Below the pieces are notes generated by a model. That model made no database searches, had not been told where the DNA came from, and was given only the letters and a program-made list of their open reading frames with translations. This document shows, in pieces, positions 17,505 to 27,347 of a stretch of DNA of 58,014 bases. Every line of letters starts with the position of its first letter. The first letter of the stretch is position 1. The translations under genes and the position numbers were made by a program. Source of the stretch: Acidulodesulfobacterium_A sp049965795 (lineage in GTDB: Bacteria > SZUA-79 > Acidulodesulfobacterales > Acidulodesulfobacteraceae); the NCBI GenBank assembly GCA_049965795.1, contig JBMFVW010000007.1, positions 1 through 58,014 of the forward strand, written 5' to 3'.

Positions 17505-18452
17505 TTATATAAACAGCGAACTCACGGAATCTTCTTCGTGAATCCTCTTAACGGCTTCTCCGAGAATATTAGCCGTACTTAATATTTTAAATTTGCCCGA
17601 TAAGTCGTTTCTATGTTTTTGATCTATGGTATCAGTTATTATAAGTTCTTTTATCGGAGAATTATTTATCTTTTCTACGGCGTTACCCGATAAAACCCCA
17701 TGGGTAGCCATTGCAATTATTTCTTTTGCGCCGTTGTCCGCTAAAGCCGAGGCGCCTTGCGCAATAGTGCCTGCCGTATCTATCATATCGTCAAGCATGA
17801 TTGCGGTTTTATTTTTTACATCTCCTATTACGTTCATTATTTCGGCGACATTTGCCTTTATTCTTCTTTTGTCGATTATAGCAAGATTTGCCCCCAAATG
17901 TTTAGCGAAAGACCTTGCCCTTTCGACTGCTCCTGCATCCGGCGAAACTACTACTATATCCGAAGAATCGTAATTCTTAGTCTTTATATAGTCCAGAAGA
18001 ACGGGCGCCGCGTATAAATGGTCTACGGGGATATTAAAAAATCCCTGTATCTGTCCTGCATGCAGATCCATAGACAAAACTCTGTCCGCCCCTGCTGTCG
18101 TTATAATATCGGCGACTAATTTTGCGGTAATCGGAACCCTGGAAGCAGTTTTTCTATCCTGCCTTGCGTAACCGTAATATGGAACAACGGCTGTTATTCT
18201 GTACGCCGAAGCTCTCTTCATAGCGTCGATCATAATCAGCAGTTCCATTAAATTTCTGTCAACCGGATTAGACGTGGACTGCACAAGGAAGATATCGCAT
18301 CCTCTTACATTTTCGTTTATATTTATAAACGTTTCGCCGTCACTGAATTTATAAACTTCCGCATCTCCAATAGATATGCCCAGATAACTCGCCATTTTTT
18401 CGGCAAGTTCCTTGTTTGAATTTCCGGAAAATAATCTTAATTTATTTGTCAT
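17505..18452 (-). CDS. prs: Ribose-phosphate pyrophosphokinase
   Basis: Makes PRPP from ribose 5-phosphate and ATP, feeding purine, pyrimidine, His, Trp and NAD synthesis. The 315 residues match class I Prs: LFSGNSNKELAEKMA at the N-terminus, VPYYGYARQDRK (ATP flexible loop), SMDLHAGQIQGFF, VVSPDAGAVERAR and the PRPP-binding loop MLDDMIDTAGTI. Its upstream region is cut by the N gap 16 bases before ATG, so the promoter is unseen. Confidence 0.97.
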   Translation of the reverse strand: MTNKLRLFSGNSNKELAEKMASYLGISIGDAEVYKFSDGETFININENVRGCDIFLVQSTSNPVDRNLMELLIMIDAMKRASAYRITAVVPYYGYARQDRKTASRVPITAKLVADIITTAGADRVLSMDLHAGQIQGFFNIPVDHLYAAPVLLDYIKTKNYDSSDIVVVSPDAGAVERARSFAKHLGANLAIIDKRRIKANVAEIMNVIGDVKNKTAIMLDDMIDTAGTIAQGASALADNGAKEIIAMATHGVLSGNAVEKINNSPIKELIITDTIDQKHRNDLSGKFKILSTANILGEAVKRIHEEDSVSSLFI

Positions 18453-18468
18453 TTTAAATTATATTGTT

Positions 18469-18568
18469 NNNNNNNNNNNNNNNNNNNNNNNNNNNNNNNN
18501 NNNNNNNNNNNNNNNNNNNNNNNNNNNNNNNNNNNNNNNNNNNNNNNNNNNNNNNNNNNNNNNNNNNN
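18469..18568. other. Assembly gap (100 N) between tRNA-Gln and prs
   Basis: Exactly 100 N. Unlike the gap at 10247, the flanks share no long overlap, so the true length and content are unknown. Confidence 0.95.
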
Positions 18569-18605
18569 GTTAATTTAACTTTTAACTTTTCTTTCATCAT
18601 TCTGC

Positions 18606-18680
18606 TGGCTGGGGCGGGAGGATTCGAACCTCCGAATGCAGGAATCAAAATCCTGTGACTTGCCGCTTGTCGACACCCCA
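18606..18680 (-). tRNA. tRNA-Gln(TTG)
   Basis: Read on the minus strand, acceptor TGGGGTG pairs with CGCCCCA followed by GCCA. The anticodon arm is CAGGA/TCCTG with loop TTTTGAT, giving anticodon TTG. The T arm is GGAGG/CCTCC with loop TTCGAAT. 75 bases including encoded CCA. It lies between spoVG and prs, as in other Desulfobacterota. Confidence 0.95.
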
Positions 18681-18734
18681 ATTTAAAATATAAAATACGC
18701 AAAAAATTATATAATCATTAATAGCAATTACAAT

Positions 18735-18998
18735 CTATTCCTGATTGCTTACCGCAGTTTCATACGACGCAAGCACTGCCGTTTCTATCATATCTCTGGT
18801 TTCGTTATTAAGAGGATGAGCGGTGTCTTTAAATGTACCGTCCTTTCTTTTTTTGCTTGGCATAGCGACAAATAAACCGTCCTTTCCGTTAATAATTTTG
18901 AGGTCTCTTACCACGAAACAATTATCGAACGTAATCGTAACATAGGCTTTTAATTTTTCTTCATTAACAGGAAAAACATTAACTTCTGTAACTTGCAT
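18735..18998 (-). CDS. spoVG: SpoVG family RNA/DNA-binding regulator
   Basis: 87 residues: MQVTEVNVFPVNEEKLKAYV, ITFDNCFVVRDLKIINGKDGLFVAMPSK split around the conserved core, then a basic KKRKDGTFKDTAHPLN stretch. SpoVG proteins bind nucleic acid and regulate diverse genes; the name comes from Bacillus, and sporulation is not implied here. GGAGGG stands before the ATG. It sits between ispE and tRNA-Gln (ispE-spoVG neighbourhoods are common). Confidence 0.95.
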   Translation of the reverse strand: MQVTEVNVFPVNEEKLKAYVTITFDNCFVVRDLKIINGKDGLFVAMPSKKRKDGTFKDTAHPLNNETRDMIETAVLASYETAVSNQE

Positions 18999-19036
18999 AA
19001 AAATCCCTCCAAAAATGAAATCGGTTGAGTAATAGT

Positions 19037-19930
19037 TTATAAAGTTTCCGTCAAAAAAATCATACGCACTCTGTTATAGAAATTAAATGATTTTATTTTA
19101 TCCGCATATTCTTTAGCGCTATATTCCGAAGTGAACGCCCCAAAAACCGCAGAGCCGCTACCTGATAAAAGAGAAATTTCCGCTCCGTTTAAAATCATCG
19201 ATTCTTTAATTTCTTCGATAACCTTATAATTTGCAAATATAACGTTTTCGAAATCGTTTTTTAATTTTAAATCTTTAAAGCCTAAGTATTGAATATTATA
19301 ATAATTTAACTTATTTGTCAACAAAAAATCGTCGTAATCGTCATATGCTTTTTTTGTGCTTATTCCGAAATCGGGAATAACTAAAACTATATAATATTTG
19401 GTAAGGACGCCTGCTTCAATTTCTTCTACTTTTTCGCCGAATCCCGATACTACAGCATCTTTCCCTGTCAAAAAAAAAGGGACGTCCGATCCGATTTTTA
19501 AGGCTATTTCCGTCAATTCCGATTTATCTAAGGGATTGCCGTAAATTTCGTTTAATTTTGACAAAAGTCCGGCTCCGTCGCTTGAACCTCCGCCTAAACC
19601 GGCGTTAAAAGGAATATTTTTTTCTATTAATATATCTACGCCTTTATTTTTTATATTTAACGTACTAAAAAAAATCTTTGCAGTTTTTATCGTTATATTA
19701 TCTTCGTCGGAAAGCGATCGAAGTTCTTGTTCCGATATTTTGTTTTTTAAATTTGCACCTGCAACAGTTTTAATTTTATATTGTCCGTCGGTTAAATTAA
19801 ACGCTATCTTATCCTTAACGTTAATTTTTCTCATAAGGGAAACGATTCGATGCAGTCCGCATGATTCTTTTTTGCCGATATTTAAAGAAAAGTTAACTTT
19901 GGCGGGAGCGTAATAAACTATATCTTGCAT
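19037..19930 (-). CDS. ispE: 4-diphosphocytidyl-2-C-methyl-D-erythritol kinase
   Basis: GHMP-family kinase of the non-mevalonate isoprenoid pathway, phosphorylating CDP-ME with ATP. 297 residues with APAKVNFSLNIG at the N-terminus (catalytic Lys), the ATP loop FNAGLGGGSSDGAGLL and the C-terminal LSGSGSAVFGAF. The start overlaps the last 13 bases of nuoN, so ispE is translated at the tail of the nuo transcript; quinone side-chain precursors come from the same pathway. Confidence 0.95.
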   Translation of the reverse strand: MQDIVYYAPAKVNFSLNIGKKESCGLHRIVSLMRKINVKDKIAFNLTDGQYKIKTVAGANLKNKISEQELRSLSDEDNITIKTAKIFFSTLNIKNKGVDILIEKNIPFNAGLGGGSSDGAGLLSKLNEIYGNPLDKSELTEIALKIGSDVPFFLTGKDAVVSGFGEKVEEIEAGVLTKYYIVLVIPDFGISTKKAYDDYDDFLLTNKLNYYNIQYLGFKDLKLKNDFENVIFANYKVIEEIKESMILNGAEISLLSGSGSAVFGAFTSEYSAKEYADKIKSFNFYNRVRMIFLTETL

Positions 19931-21471
19931 AAAGAAGCTGCGGAATAATTGGCGAAATTAATAAATAATTGAGGATAAACGCCCATTATAAGGGTAAAAA
20001 AGAGGCATATTATTACGGCCAGCATTATTCCTTCGCTTATGTTTCCGTTAACTATGCCGAAATTCTTACCTTCCGGCGCTATGTATGAAACGGAAGAATC
20101 ATCCTTATCCGGCATATACATTTTAACTATTATCTTGATATAGTAATACGCCGCAAAAGCGCTGTTAAGCAATGCTATAAAAACTAACCAGTAATATCCG
20201 GATTTTACGGCAGCAGAAAATACATAAAATTTCCCCATAAATCCACCGGTTACCGGTATTCCGGCAAGAGACAGCATAAAGAAAGCCATAGCCGCAGAAA
20301 TAAACGGATATTTATATCCTACGCCGGAATATTTCTTTATGTCCAAAGAAACTATATCGGAATTTTCAAATATTATAACTACGGCAAAAGCTCCTGCAGT
20401 CATAAAAATATATGCAAAAAGATAAAAAAGCGTCCCGGAATAACCGTAAAAACCTCCGCCTATTATTCCTACAAGAATGTAACCCGCCTGAGCTATCGAA
20501 GAATAGGCTAAAAGTCTTTTAATGTTAGAAGATAAAATAGCCGCTATATTTCCGAAAGTCATCGACAAAACGGCAAGTACCCAGAGAATATCGTTGAAAT
20601 TAATTACGTTGAAATTATAAATAAGAATATAAATTCTTAAAAATATTGCAAAAGCAGCGACTTTTATTCCGGTCGCCATAAAAGAAGTTATCGGGGTAGG
20701 CGCTCCGTCGTAAGCGTCGGGAGTCCATGCGTGAAAAGGGAATAAAGACATTTTAAAGGCTAATCCGACCGTAAACAGTAAAAGTCCGATAGATAGATAT
20801 TCGCCCATACCGCTTATAATCGACGCACTCCCGTGTTTAACGTAGGAAATGCTTTCCAAATATGAATGAATGGAATTTAAGTTCAGGTGTCCGACTGCGG
20901 CATAAATAAAAACAGACCCGAAAATTAAAAAAGCTGATGCAAAAGTTCCAAGTATAAGATATTTAAGCGCCGCTTCCGTACTTCTCGTATTTCCTCTTAT
21001 ATATCCTGTAAGTATATATGCGCAAATAGACATAAATTCTAAAGATATAAAGACCATTATCAAATTATTGGAGGATACCAAAAACATCATCGCCGATATT
21101 CCGAAAAGAATAATGCTGTAATATTCCGGATAAGGCACGTCGAAATTTTCTATATAATCTTTAGAAACGAGCACGGTTAAAAAACCGGACAACAGAATGG
21201 CGATAAATAAAAATACGTCATAACCGTTAAACACCACCGATCCGTAAAATCCGGTAAGATTTCTTCCGGACAGCATTACAACGTATAAAATTGAAAACGC
21301 TATGCCGATTAAAGACAGATAATATGAATTTTTGCCCTTTGCTATTTTTTCAAAAAAAGTTAGAAATAGCACGATAAAAGCAAATAATATTATTACCGCT
21401 TCCGGTATAATGCTTACCATGCTTTTTTCCAAAGAATTTAATCCGTATATTGCAGGCATAATATTATGCAT
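19918..21471 (-). CDS. nuoN: NADH-quinone oxidoreductase subunit N
   Basis: 517 residues, about fourteen helices: the antiporter-like membrane subunit that carries one proton channel of complex I. The lysine-bearing SLFPFHAWTPDAYDGAPTP and MGKFYVFSAAVKSG regions are diagnostic. The ATG overlaps the end of nuoM by 8 bases (GGGG upstream). A second ATG four codons later (MPAIYGLNS) could also serve. Confidence 0.96.
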   Translation of the reverse strand: MHNIMPAIYGLNSLEKSMVSIIPEAVIILFAFIVLFLTFFEKIAKGKNSYYLSLIGIAFSILYVVMLSGRNLTGFYGSVVFNGYDVFLFIAILLSGFLTVLVSKDYIENFDVPYPEYYSIILFGISAMMFLVSSNNLIMVFISLEFMSICAYILTGYIRGNTRSTEAALKYLILGTFASAFLIFGSVFIYAAVGHLNLNSIHSYLESISYVKHGSASIISGMGEYLSIGLLLFTVGLAFKMSLFPFHAWTPDAYDGAPTPITSFMATGIKVAAFAIFLRIYILIYNFNVINFNDILWVLAVLSMTFGNIAAILSSNIKRLLAYSSIAQAGYILVGIIGGGFYGYSGTLFYLFAYIFMTAGAFAVVIIFENSDIVSLDIKKYSGVGYKYPFISAAMAFFMLSLAGIPVTGGFMGKFYVFSAAVKSGYYWLVFIALLNSAFAAYYYIKIIVKMYMPDKDDSSVSYIAPEGKNFGIVNGNISEGIMLAVIICLFFTLIMGVYPQLFINFANYSAASLCKI

Positions 21472-23023
21472 TGGATAACCCCGTCTTTATTTTTATGGCA
21501 TTATATAAAATCTTGTGATGATTAAGCATAATTAAAAAATGTAAAACAGAAGGGCCTATTCTGTCTAAAAAAGGAGCAGGATAAAATCCCATTAAAAACA
21601 TTAATATTATTAAAGGCAAGACGGTTATAATTTCCCTAAGGTTCATATCGTCGAAAAACTCAAGATGATGGTCGTACGGCGCGGTTTGGTCGTGCGGGTC
21701 CTGAAACATAACCCTCTGAAACATCCATAATAAGTAAACTGCCGCAAAAATAATACCGCTTGTTGCAATAATCGTTAAAACGGGATAAGAACGGAACGAA
21801 CCTATTAAAATTAAAAATTCTCCGATAAAACCGTTTAAACCGGGAAGTCCGACCGAAGCCAAGACGGAAGTTAAAAATAAAACGGTTAAAATAGGAGCTT
21901 TTTTAGCTATACCGCCTAAATCTTTAATCTGACGCGTATGCATCCTTTCATAAATCATACCTACAAAAAGAAATAATGCTCCGGTATCTATTCCGTGGTT
22001 TAAAAGCTGATATACGGCTCCATTTATACTCACGGCTGTCAACGCAAATAATCCTACCATTATAAAACCCATATGTGAAACGCTGGAAAATGCGACCAAT
22101 CTTTTAAGGTCTTTCTGAACTATAGAAACAAATGCGCCGTATAAAATACCTATTACGCCTATTACTACGATATATGGAGCTAAAATCAGCGCCGCATTCG
22201 GCAGCAAAGGTATGGCAAACCGAAAAAAACCGTAAATTCCGAACTTTAATAAAACGCCGGCAAGTATAACGCTTCCCGCCGTAGGCGCTTCCGTATGGGC
22301 ATCCGGCAGCCATGTATGAAAAGGGAAAATAGGGACTTTAATTGCAAATCCCAGGAATAACGCTATAAAAAGCAATATCTGCAAACCGACGGGAATATGG
22401 GTATTATACAGCCTCATTAAATTGAACGTAAAATTGCCCGTCTGTTCGTAATGTATTATAAATATATAAATTATGCCGAACAGCATAATTAATGAGCCTG
22501 CAAGGGTGTAAAGAAAAAACTTTACCGCAGAATATATTCTTTTTCCGGTGCCCCACATTCCTATAATAAAATACATAGGTATCAGCATGAATTCCCAGAA
22601 AACATAAAACAACAAAACGTCTAATGCCGCAAAAGTACCTATCATGAACGTTTCTAACAGAAGCATTAAGATAACGAATTCTTTAACGTGGTCTTTTATA
22701 TATCTGTAACTAGACAGCAAGGATACGAACGTCAATAAAGTAGTTAAAAGGATTAAAAAAAGACTTACCCCGTCAATACCCAGAAAATAAGATGCGCCGA
22801 ACGACGGAATCCAGTTGAATTTTTCTATAAATTGAAACTTATACGTATCCGGCTTAAAATAAATAAATAGATAATAAGAAGCGATAAACTCGGCGAGAGA
22901 TAAGAAAGTCGCGAGATTCCTTAAAAGCCCTTCGTTTTTCTTATTTATCGGCAGTAATATCAATACGGCGACGGTTGGAAAAAAAATCAGTATAGTTAAA
23001 ATGTATTTCATGAAAAAAGCCAT
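21464..23023 (-). CDS. nuoM: NADH-quinone oxidoreductase subunit M
   Basis: 519 residues, antiporter-like proton-pumping subunit. YVFWEFMLIPMYFIIGMWG carries the conserved Glu of the fifth helix region, and FPFHTWLPDAHTEAPTAGS marks the central Lys/His pathway. AAGGAT stands 7 bases before ATG. A 56-base gap separates it from nuoL, the largest gap in the membrane half of the operon. Confidence 0.97.
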   Translation of the reverse strand: MAFFMKYILTILIFFPTVAVLILLPINKKNEGLLRNLATFLSLAEFIASYYLFIYFKPDTYKFQFIEKFNWIPSFGASYFLGIDGVSLFLILLTTLLTFVSLLSSYRYIKDHVKEFVILMLLLETFMIGTFAALDVLLFYVFWEFMLIPMYFIIGMWGTGKRIYSAVKFFLYTLAGSLIMLFGIIYIFIIHYEQTGNFTFNLMRLYNTHIPVGLQILLFIALFLGFAIKVPIFPFHTWLPDAHTEAPTAGSVILAGVLLKFGIYGFFRFAIPLLPNAALILAPYIVVIGVIGILYGAFVSIVQKDLKRLVAFSSVSHMGFIMVGLFALTAVSINGAVYQLLNHGIDTGALFLFVGMIYERMHTRQIKDLGGIAKKAPILTVLFLTSVLASVGLPGLNGFIGEFLILIGSFRSYPVLTIIATSGIIFAAVYLLWMFQRVMFQDPHDQTAPYDHHLEFFDDMNLREIITVLPLIILMFLMGFYPAPFLDRIGPSVLHFLIMLNHHKILYNAIKIKTGLSNA

Positions 23024-23079
23024 TTTTATATCCTTTATAATTTATATGTTATCCTTACCGCGTTAATTTTATATAGCTA

Positions 23080-24963
23080 TTACCTGACGAAATAATAAAA
23101 AAGTACTGCGGCTACGCCTATAGAAATCGTTAAAATATAACTCATAAGCATACCGTTTTGAATCTTCCTCGCTTTAACCGAAAAATTTCCGAATGCTCCC
23201 GCTATACCGTTAACAGCACCGTCTATTATCTTAATATCCACAACTTTCCAGAGAAAATCGAAAAAAACAAGCATTGGTTTAACGATTAAAAAATCATATA
23301 TTTCGTCTATATAAACTTTGTTATATGAAAGCGCATATAAAGGCTTGAATATAGTCTTTATTTTTTCGGGATCTACAGCCTTTTTAATATATAATAAATA
23401 CGCTATATATATTCCGATTAAACCTGCAGCTACGGAAATAGAGCTAAGAACATACCATGGCATGCCGTTAACTATAGGAGCAAAATTTTTTGCATTTTGA
23501 AAATCGACGTTTAAAAAATTATAAAATACTGAATGATTAAACGGCGGTATTCCAAGAAAGCCTATTATTAATGCAAAAAATGCCATTATAATCATAGGTA
23601 CAGTCATAATCTTAGGAGATTCATGCACATGCAAGTTTTTGTCCACTTTTGACTCTGAAAAAAAAGCTAAAAATATCAGCCTGAAAATATAAAAAGCCGT
23701 CATTAACGCGGTTATCTCTCCAATTGCCCAAGCAAAATAATAACCCTTATTGTAAGTATCCGCTAATATCGCATCCTTTGAGAAAAAACCTGAAAACGGC
23801 GGTATCCCCGACAATGCAAGACCGCCCACAATAAACGTTATTGCCGTAGTTTTCATTTTTGAATATAATCCGCCCATTTTCCTTAAATCCAATTCTCCGG
23901 AAAGTCCGTGCATCACGCTGCCTGCCGTTAAAAAAAGCAACCCTTTAAAAATAGCGTGTGATATAAGGTGAAACATGCCTGCGGTATATGAACCTATACC
24001 TACCGCCATAAACATATAGCCCAACTGGCTAACCGTGGAATATGCAACTATCCTTTTTATATCGTACTGGGTAAGAGCGATAAATGCCGCAAAAAATGCG
24101 GTGAACGTTCCTACTATAAGAACGACTTCAGAAGCCGCAGGAGAATATGAAAACAACACGTGAAATCTTGCTATCATATATACTCCGGCGGTAACCATAG
24201 TTGCCGCATGTATTAATGCGCTGACTGGTGTAGGTCCTTCCATTGCATCAGGCAGCCATACATGCAAAGGAAATTGAGCCGATTTTCCCACGGCACCTGC
24301 AAACAACAGAAGCGCTATAACGGTCACCGTAAATGTCGGCATAGTCGGAACCAAAGAAAATATCTTTTCGTAATTAAGAGTTTTGGTCGTCATAAATAAT
24401 AGAAATATTCCGGTGGCAAAGCCGAAATCACCGACCCTGTTTACTATAAAAGCCTTTTTGCCGGCATCGGAAGCAGATTTTTTTTCATACCAGAAACCGA
24501 TAAGTATGTAAGAACAAAATCCGACAGCTTCCCAAAATACGTATAGCAAAAGTACGTTATTAGACATAACGAGCATTATCATTGAAAATACGAACAGGTT
24601 TAAAAAAGAAAAATACCTTGAAAATCCTTTATCATCCTGCATGTATCCTATAGAGTAAACGTGGACCAAAGTACTTACTCCGGTTACCATGACGAGCATA
24701 ATTACTGAAAGTCTGTCGATAACGGCAGAAACTCCTACTTTTAAAGTTCCTGCATGCACCCACGGATAGAGAGTATCGGTAAAGCCGTGAGAATATGCGA
24801 CTATAAAAAACAGAATAACGGACAGAATAAAGGATATTCCTATGAAGGAGCTAGCCAAATATCCTGATAACCCTTTAAAATATCTTCCGAATAAACCCCA
24901 TAGCAGCCATCCGGCAAGCGGAAATAACGGAATGAGCCAAGTAATAGATGTTTTAAAATCCAT
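23080..24963 (-). CDS. nuoL: NADH-quinone oxidoreductase subunit L
   Basis: 627 residues: the distal antiporter-like subunit with the long lateral helix at its C-terminus (from about residue 515). FWEAVGFCSYILIGFWYEK, KSAQFPLHVWLPDAMEGPTPVSA (split by a conserved Lys) and HLISHAIFKGLLFL identify it. The C-terminal region IDEIYDFLIVKP is typical of NuoL rather than Mrp antiporter subunits. Confidence 0.97.
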   Translation of the reverse strand: MDFKTSITWLIPLFPLAGWLLWGLFGRYFKGLSGYLASSFIGISFILSVILFFIVAYSHGFTDTLYPWVHAGTLKVGVSAVIDRLSVIMLVMVTGVSTLVHVYSIGYMQDDKGFSRYFSFLNLFVFSMIMLVMSNNVLLLYVFWEAVGFCSYILIGFWYEKKSASDAGKKAFIVNRVGDFGFATGIFLLFMTTKTLNYEKIFSLVPTMPTFTVTVIALLLFAGAVGKSAQFPLHVWLPDAMEGPTPVSALIHAATMVTAGVYMIARFHVLFSYSPAASEVVLIVGTFTAFFAAFIALTQYDIKRIVAYSTVSQLGYMFMAVGIGSYTAGMFHLISHAIFKGLLFLTAGSVMHGLSGELDLRKMGGLYSKMKTTAITFIVGGLALSGIPPFSGFFSKDAILADTYNKGYYFAWAIGEITALMTAFYIFRLIFLAFFSESKVDKNLHVHESPKIMTVPMIIMAFFALIIGFLGIPPFNHSVFYNFLNVDFQNAKNFAPIVNGMPWYVLSSISVAAGLIGIYIAYLLYIKKAVDPEKIKTIFKPLYALSYNKVYIDEIYDFLIVKPMLVFFDFLWKVVDIKIIDGAVNGIAGAFGNFSVKARKIQNGMLMSYILTISIGVAAVLFYYFVR

Positions 24964-24983
24964 TTTATTTACTACCTTTTAAA

Positions 24984-25277
24984 TTAATTTTTTAACTCGT
25001 TTGCTTTATCCATGTCCACGGTTCCCTTTTCCCTGTAAAAAGCAACTATAATACCAAGAGCTACCGCGGCTTCTGCAGCCGCTACCACCATTACGAAAAT
25101 TACGAATACGTCGCCGGAAATAAGATTTAAACGATTCGATACCGCCACGAAACCGAGATTTGCGGCATTAAACATCAACTCTAAACTCATAAAAACAATT
25201 ATTAAATTTTTCCGCATAATAACACCCAGAGCGCCTATGCAAAAAATAATTCCAGCCACTATCAAATAATTATTCAT
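24984..25277 (-). CDS. nuoK: NADH-quinone oxidoreductase subunit K
   Basis: 97 residues with three helices. Conserved membrane glutamates lie in MSLELMFNAANLGF (helix 2) and AAAEAAVALGI (helix 3), the charged pair of the E-channel. Length is normal for NuoK. Its gaps are 29 bases from nuoJ and 20 from nuoL. Confidence 0.96.
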   Translation of the reverse strand: MNNYLIVAGIIFCIGALGVIMRKNLIIVFMSLELMFNAANLGFVAVSNRLNLISGDVFVIFVMVVAAAEAAVALGIIVAFYREKGTVDMDKANELKN

Positions 25278-25306
25278 ATATTTATCACCCGACTTACAGC
25301 CTTTGC

Positions 25307-25810
25307 TTAAAGTTTTTTCTTAGCAAATAAATATGCTCCTATAATTGCTACAAAAAGAAGTATAGAAGCAATTTCAAAAGACAGAGTATATTTAGTAAAT
25401 AAAAATTCCCCTATGACCTGCGTATTGCCGATTTTATTTATGACCGCATGAGTAAATATGCCTGTAGGCTTTTTGGTCGTTCCGCCTACCACGTATATAA
25501 CTATTTCCGCAAACAAAACCACGGCAATTACTATTCCGATAATTTTCTGATGAAAATCCGTTTTTACCGTATTCAACTTGGAAATATTTAATAACATTAT
25601 AACTAAAACGACAAGAACCATTATCGCTCCTGCATAAACTAATATCTGCATTACGGCAAGAAACTGCATATCTAAAAGTACGTAAAAACCTGCAAGCGCA
25701 AAAAAACAAAGGACTAAATAAAGCGCCGATGTCAGCGGATTTTTCATAGTTATAACCATCAGCGCAGAAAAAATAGCTATAAACGCAAATATATAGAAAA
25801 GTGCTTCCAC
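25307..25810 (-). CDS. nuoJ: NADH-quinone oxidoreductase subunit J
   Basis: 167 residues with five helices. NPLTSALYLVLCFFALAGFYVLL and QILVYAGAIMVLVVLVIML are the conserved helices 2 and 3, the latter bearing the pi-bulge region that gates proton pumping. Preceded by nuoI (17-base gap). Confidence 0.96.
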   Translation of the reverse strand: MEALFYIFAFIAIFSALMVITMKNPLTSALYLVLCFFALAGFYVLLDMQFLAVMQILVYAGAIMVLVVLVIMLLNISKLNTVKTDFHQKIIGIVIAVVLFAEIVIYVVGGTTKKPTGIFTHAVINKIGNTQVIGEFLFTKYTLSFEIASILLFVAIIGAYLFAKKKL

Positions 25811-25827
25811 GATTAATACCTCAAGTT

Positions 25828-26343
25828 TTATCTAGATTTAATTAGTTTATCTATACCGTAAATGCCTTCATCTCTCGTATAAAAAGCAACCTCGTAATCC
25901 GTTCCCAGACTTATAGCTTCCTCCGGACATATTTCTTCGCAGTAGCCGCAGCAGATACATCTTAATAAATCTATTTCAAATGAAGACGGATGACGTCTTC
26001 CGTCGTTATAAATTCCCTTTTTTAAATTATCTAAACTTTGATTATGTTTCTGTCTTTCGGTAAGTTCGTGTTCTAATCCGTAGTCCACGTAACCTGTTTT
26101 TATTTTTATCGCTTCAGACGGGCAGACAGTTTCGCATAAAATACAAGCCACGCATCTTAAAGAGCCGTCTCCGTTAACATTGAGATGAGGAAAAGCTCTG
26201 AATCTTTCGGCTATCCTGAGGCGCTCCTTTGGATACTGAAAAGTTACAGGTTTTTGAAAAAAAGTTCTAATAGTCGTTTTAAGACCTATTAAAAAATTTT
26301 TAGAAATCTCCAAAATCGACTTTTCTTGTTTATGGGTATTCAT
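25828..26343 (-). CDS. nuoI: NADH-quinone oxidoreductase subunit I (2[4Fe-4S] ferredoxin)
   Basis: 171 residues carrying clusters N6a and N6b, which relay electrons from NuoG to NuoB. Two motifs are complete: CVACILCETVCPSEAI and CICCGYCEEICPEEAI. An amphipathic N-terminal part (about 12-45) docks on the membrane domain. It starts 3 bases after the nuoH stop. Confidence 0.97.
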   Translation of the reverse strand: MNTHKQEKSILEISKNFLIGLKTTIRTFFQKPVTFQYPKERLRIAERFRAFPHLNVNGDGSLRCVACILCETVCPSEAIKIKTGYVDYGLEHELTERQKHNQSLDNLKKGIYNDGRRHPSSFEIDLLRCICCGYCEEICPEEAISLGTDYEVAFYTRDEGIYGIDKLIKSR

Positions 26344-26346
26344 TTA

Positions 26347-27333
26347 TTATCCTTTAAGCAAAACCATTACGAATCCTGTTACTATTATGTTTGCAAGAGC
26401 TATCGGAAGCAGAAACTTCCATCCGAAATCCATAAGTTCGTCGTATCTAAGCCTTGGATACGTCCATCTAAGCCATAAATAAATAAGTATTATAAAAAAC
26501 ACTTTTATCAAAAACCATATGACGGGCGGTAAAAAAGGACCTTGCCAGCCGCCCAGAAACAAAGTTACAATGACTGCGCTATTAACCACCATCTGAGCAT
26601 ATTCGCCTATAAAGTAGAAAGCAAATTCCATGCTGGAGTATTCCGTATGAAAACCTGCGACGATTTCTCCTTCCGCTTCGCCTATATCAAAAGGAACCCT
26701 GTTCATTTCCGCCGTCGAAGCTATTAAATAAAGCAGAAATCCGACAGGTTGATAAACGACAAACCAGATATGAGACTGTTCGGAAACTATTTTGGACAAG
26801 CTTAGGTCTCCGGCAATCATTATTATGCCTACTATAGAAAGTACGAGGGCAATTTCGTAACTTACCATCTGGGCAGCAGTCCTTATTCCTCCTAGAAGAG
26901 AATATTTGCTGTTAGATGCCCAACCTCCTATAACGACACCGTAAACACCGAGTGAAGTCAGCGCAAGAATAAAAAGTATCCCGACATTTACGTCAGTTAT
27001 TTGAAGAGGAACGATATGCCCCATAATTTCTATCGGCGCGCCGAACGGTATTACGGCAAAAGTAGTTAAAGCAGGTATAACTACTAATATTGGAGCCAAA
27101 ATAAATAAAAACTTATTAGCCTCGCTCGGTATAATATCTTCTTTAAAAAATAGTTTAATGCCGTCGGCTATAGGCTGAAGCAAGCCGTGAAATCCGGCTT
27201 CCATCGGCCCCATCCTGTTCTGTATTCTGGCTGCGATTTTGCGTTCCAATAGAGTCAGATAAGCGGCAGATAACAGCAGTCCGACAAACACTATTAATAT
27301 TTTAACAACTTCAGCGATAAGCCAAAAGAGCAT
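26347..27333 (-). CDS. nuoH: NADH-quinone oxidoreductase subunit H
   Basis: 328 residues, eight helices: the membrane anchor that forms the quinone chamber. LLERKIAARIQNRMGP, PFDIGEAEGEIVAGFHTEYS and YPRLRYDELM are the conserved loops facing the peripheral arm. AAAGGT lies upstream of ATG, 14 bases after nuoG. Confidence 0.97.
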   Translation of the reverse strand: MLFWLIAEVVKILIVFVGLLLSAAYLTLLERKIAARIQNRMGPMEAGFHGLLQPIADGIKLFFKEDIIPSEANKFLFILAPILVVIPALTTFAVIPFGAPIEIMGHIVPLQITDVNVGILFILALTSLGVYGVVIGGWASNSKYSLLGGIRTAAQMVSYEIALVLSIVGIIMIAGDLSLSKIVSEQSHIWFVVYQPVGFLLYLIASTAEMNRVPFDIGEAEGEIVAGFHTEYSSMEFAFYFIGEYAQMVVNSAVIVTLFLGGWQGPFLPPVIWFLIKVFFIILIYLWLRWTYPRLRYDELMDFGWKFLLPIALANIIVTGFVMVLLKG

Positions 27334-27347
27334 TTTTATAATACCTT

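Noticed and set aside
18454..18702. ORF across the N gap over tRNA-Gln
   Set aside because: It spans unknown bases and a tRNA, so it cannot be a real coding frame.
22104..22313. Minus-strand ORF within nuoM
   Set aside because: Alternate frame of a conserved membrane protein with no independent start signal.
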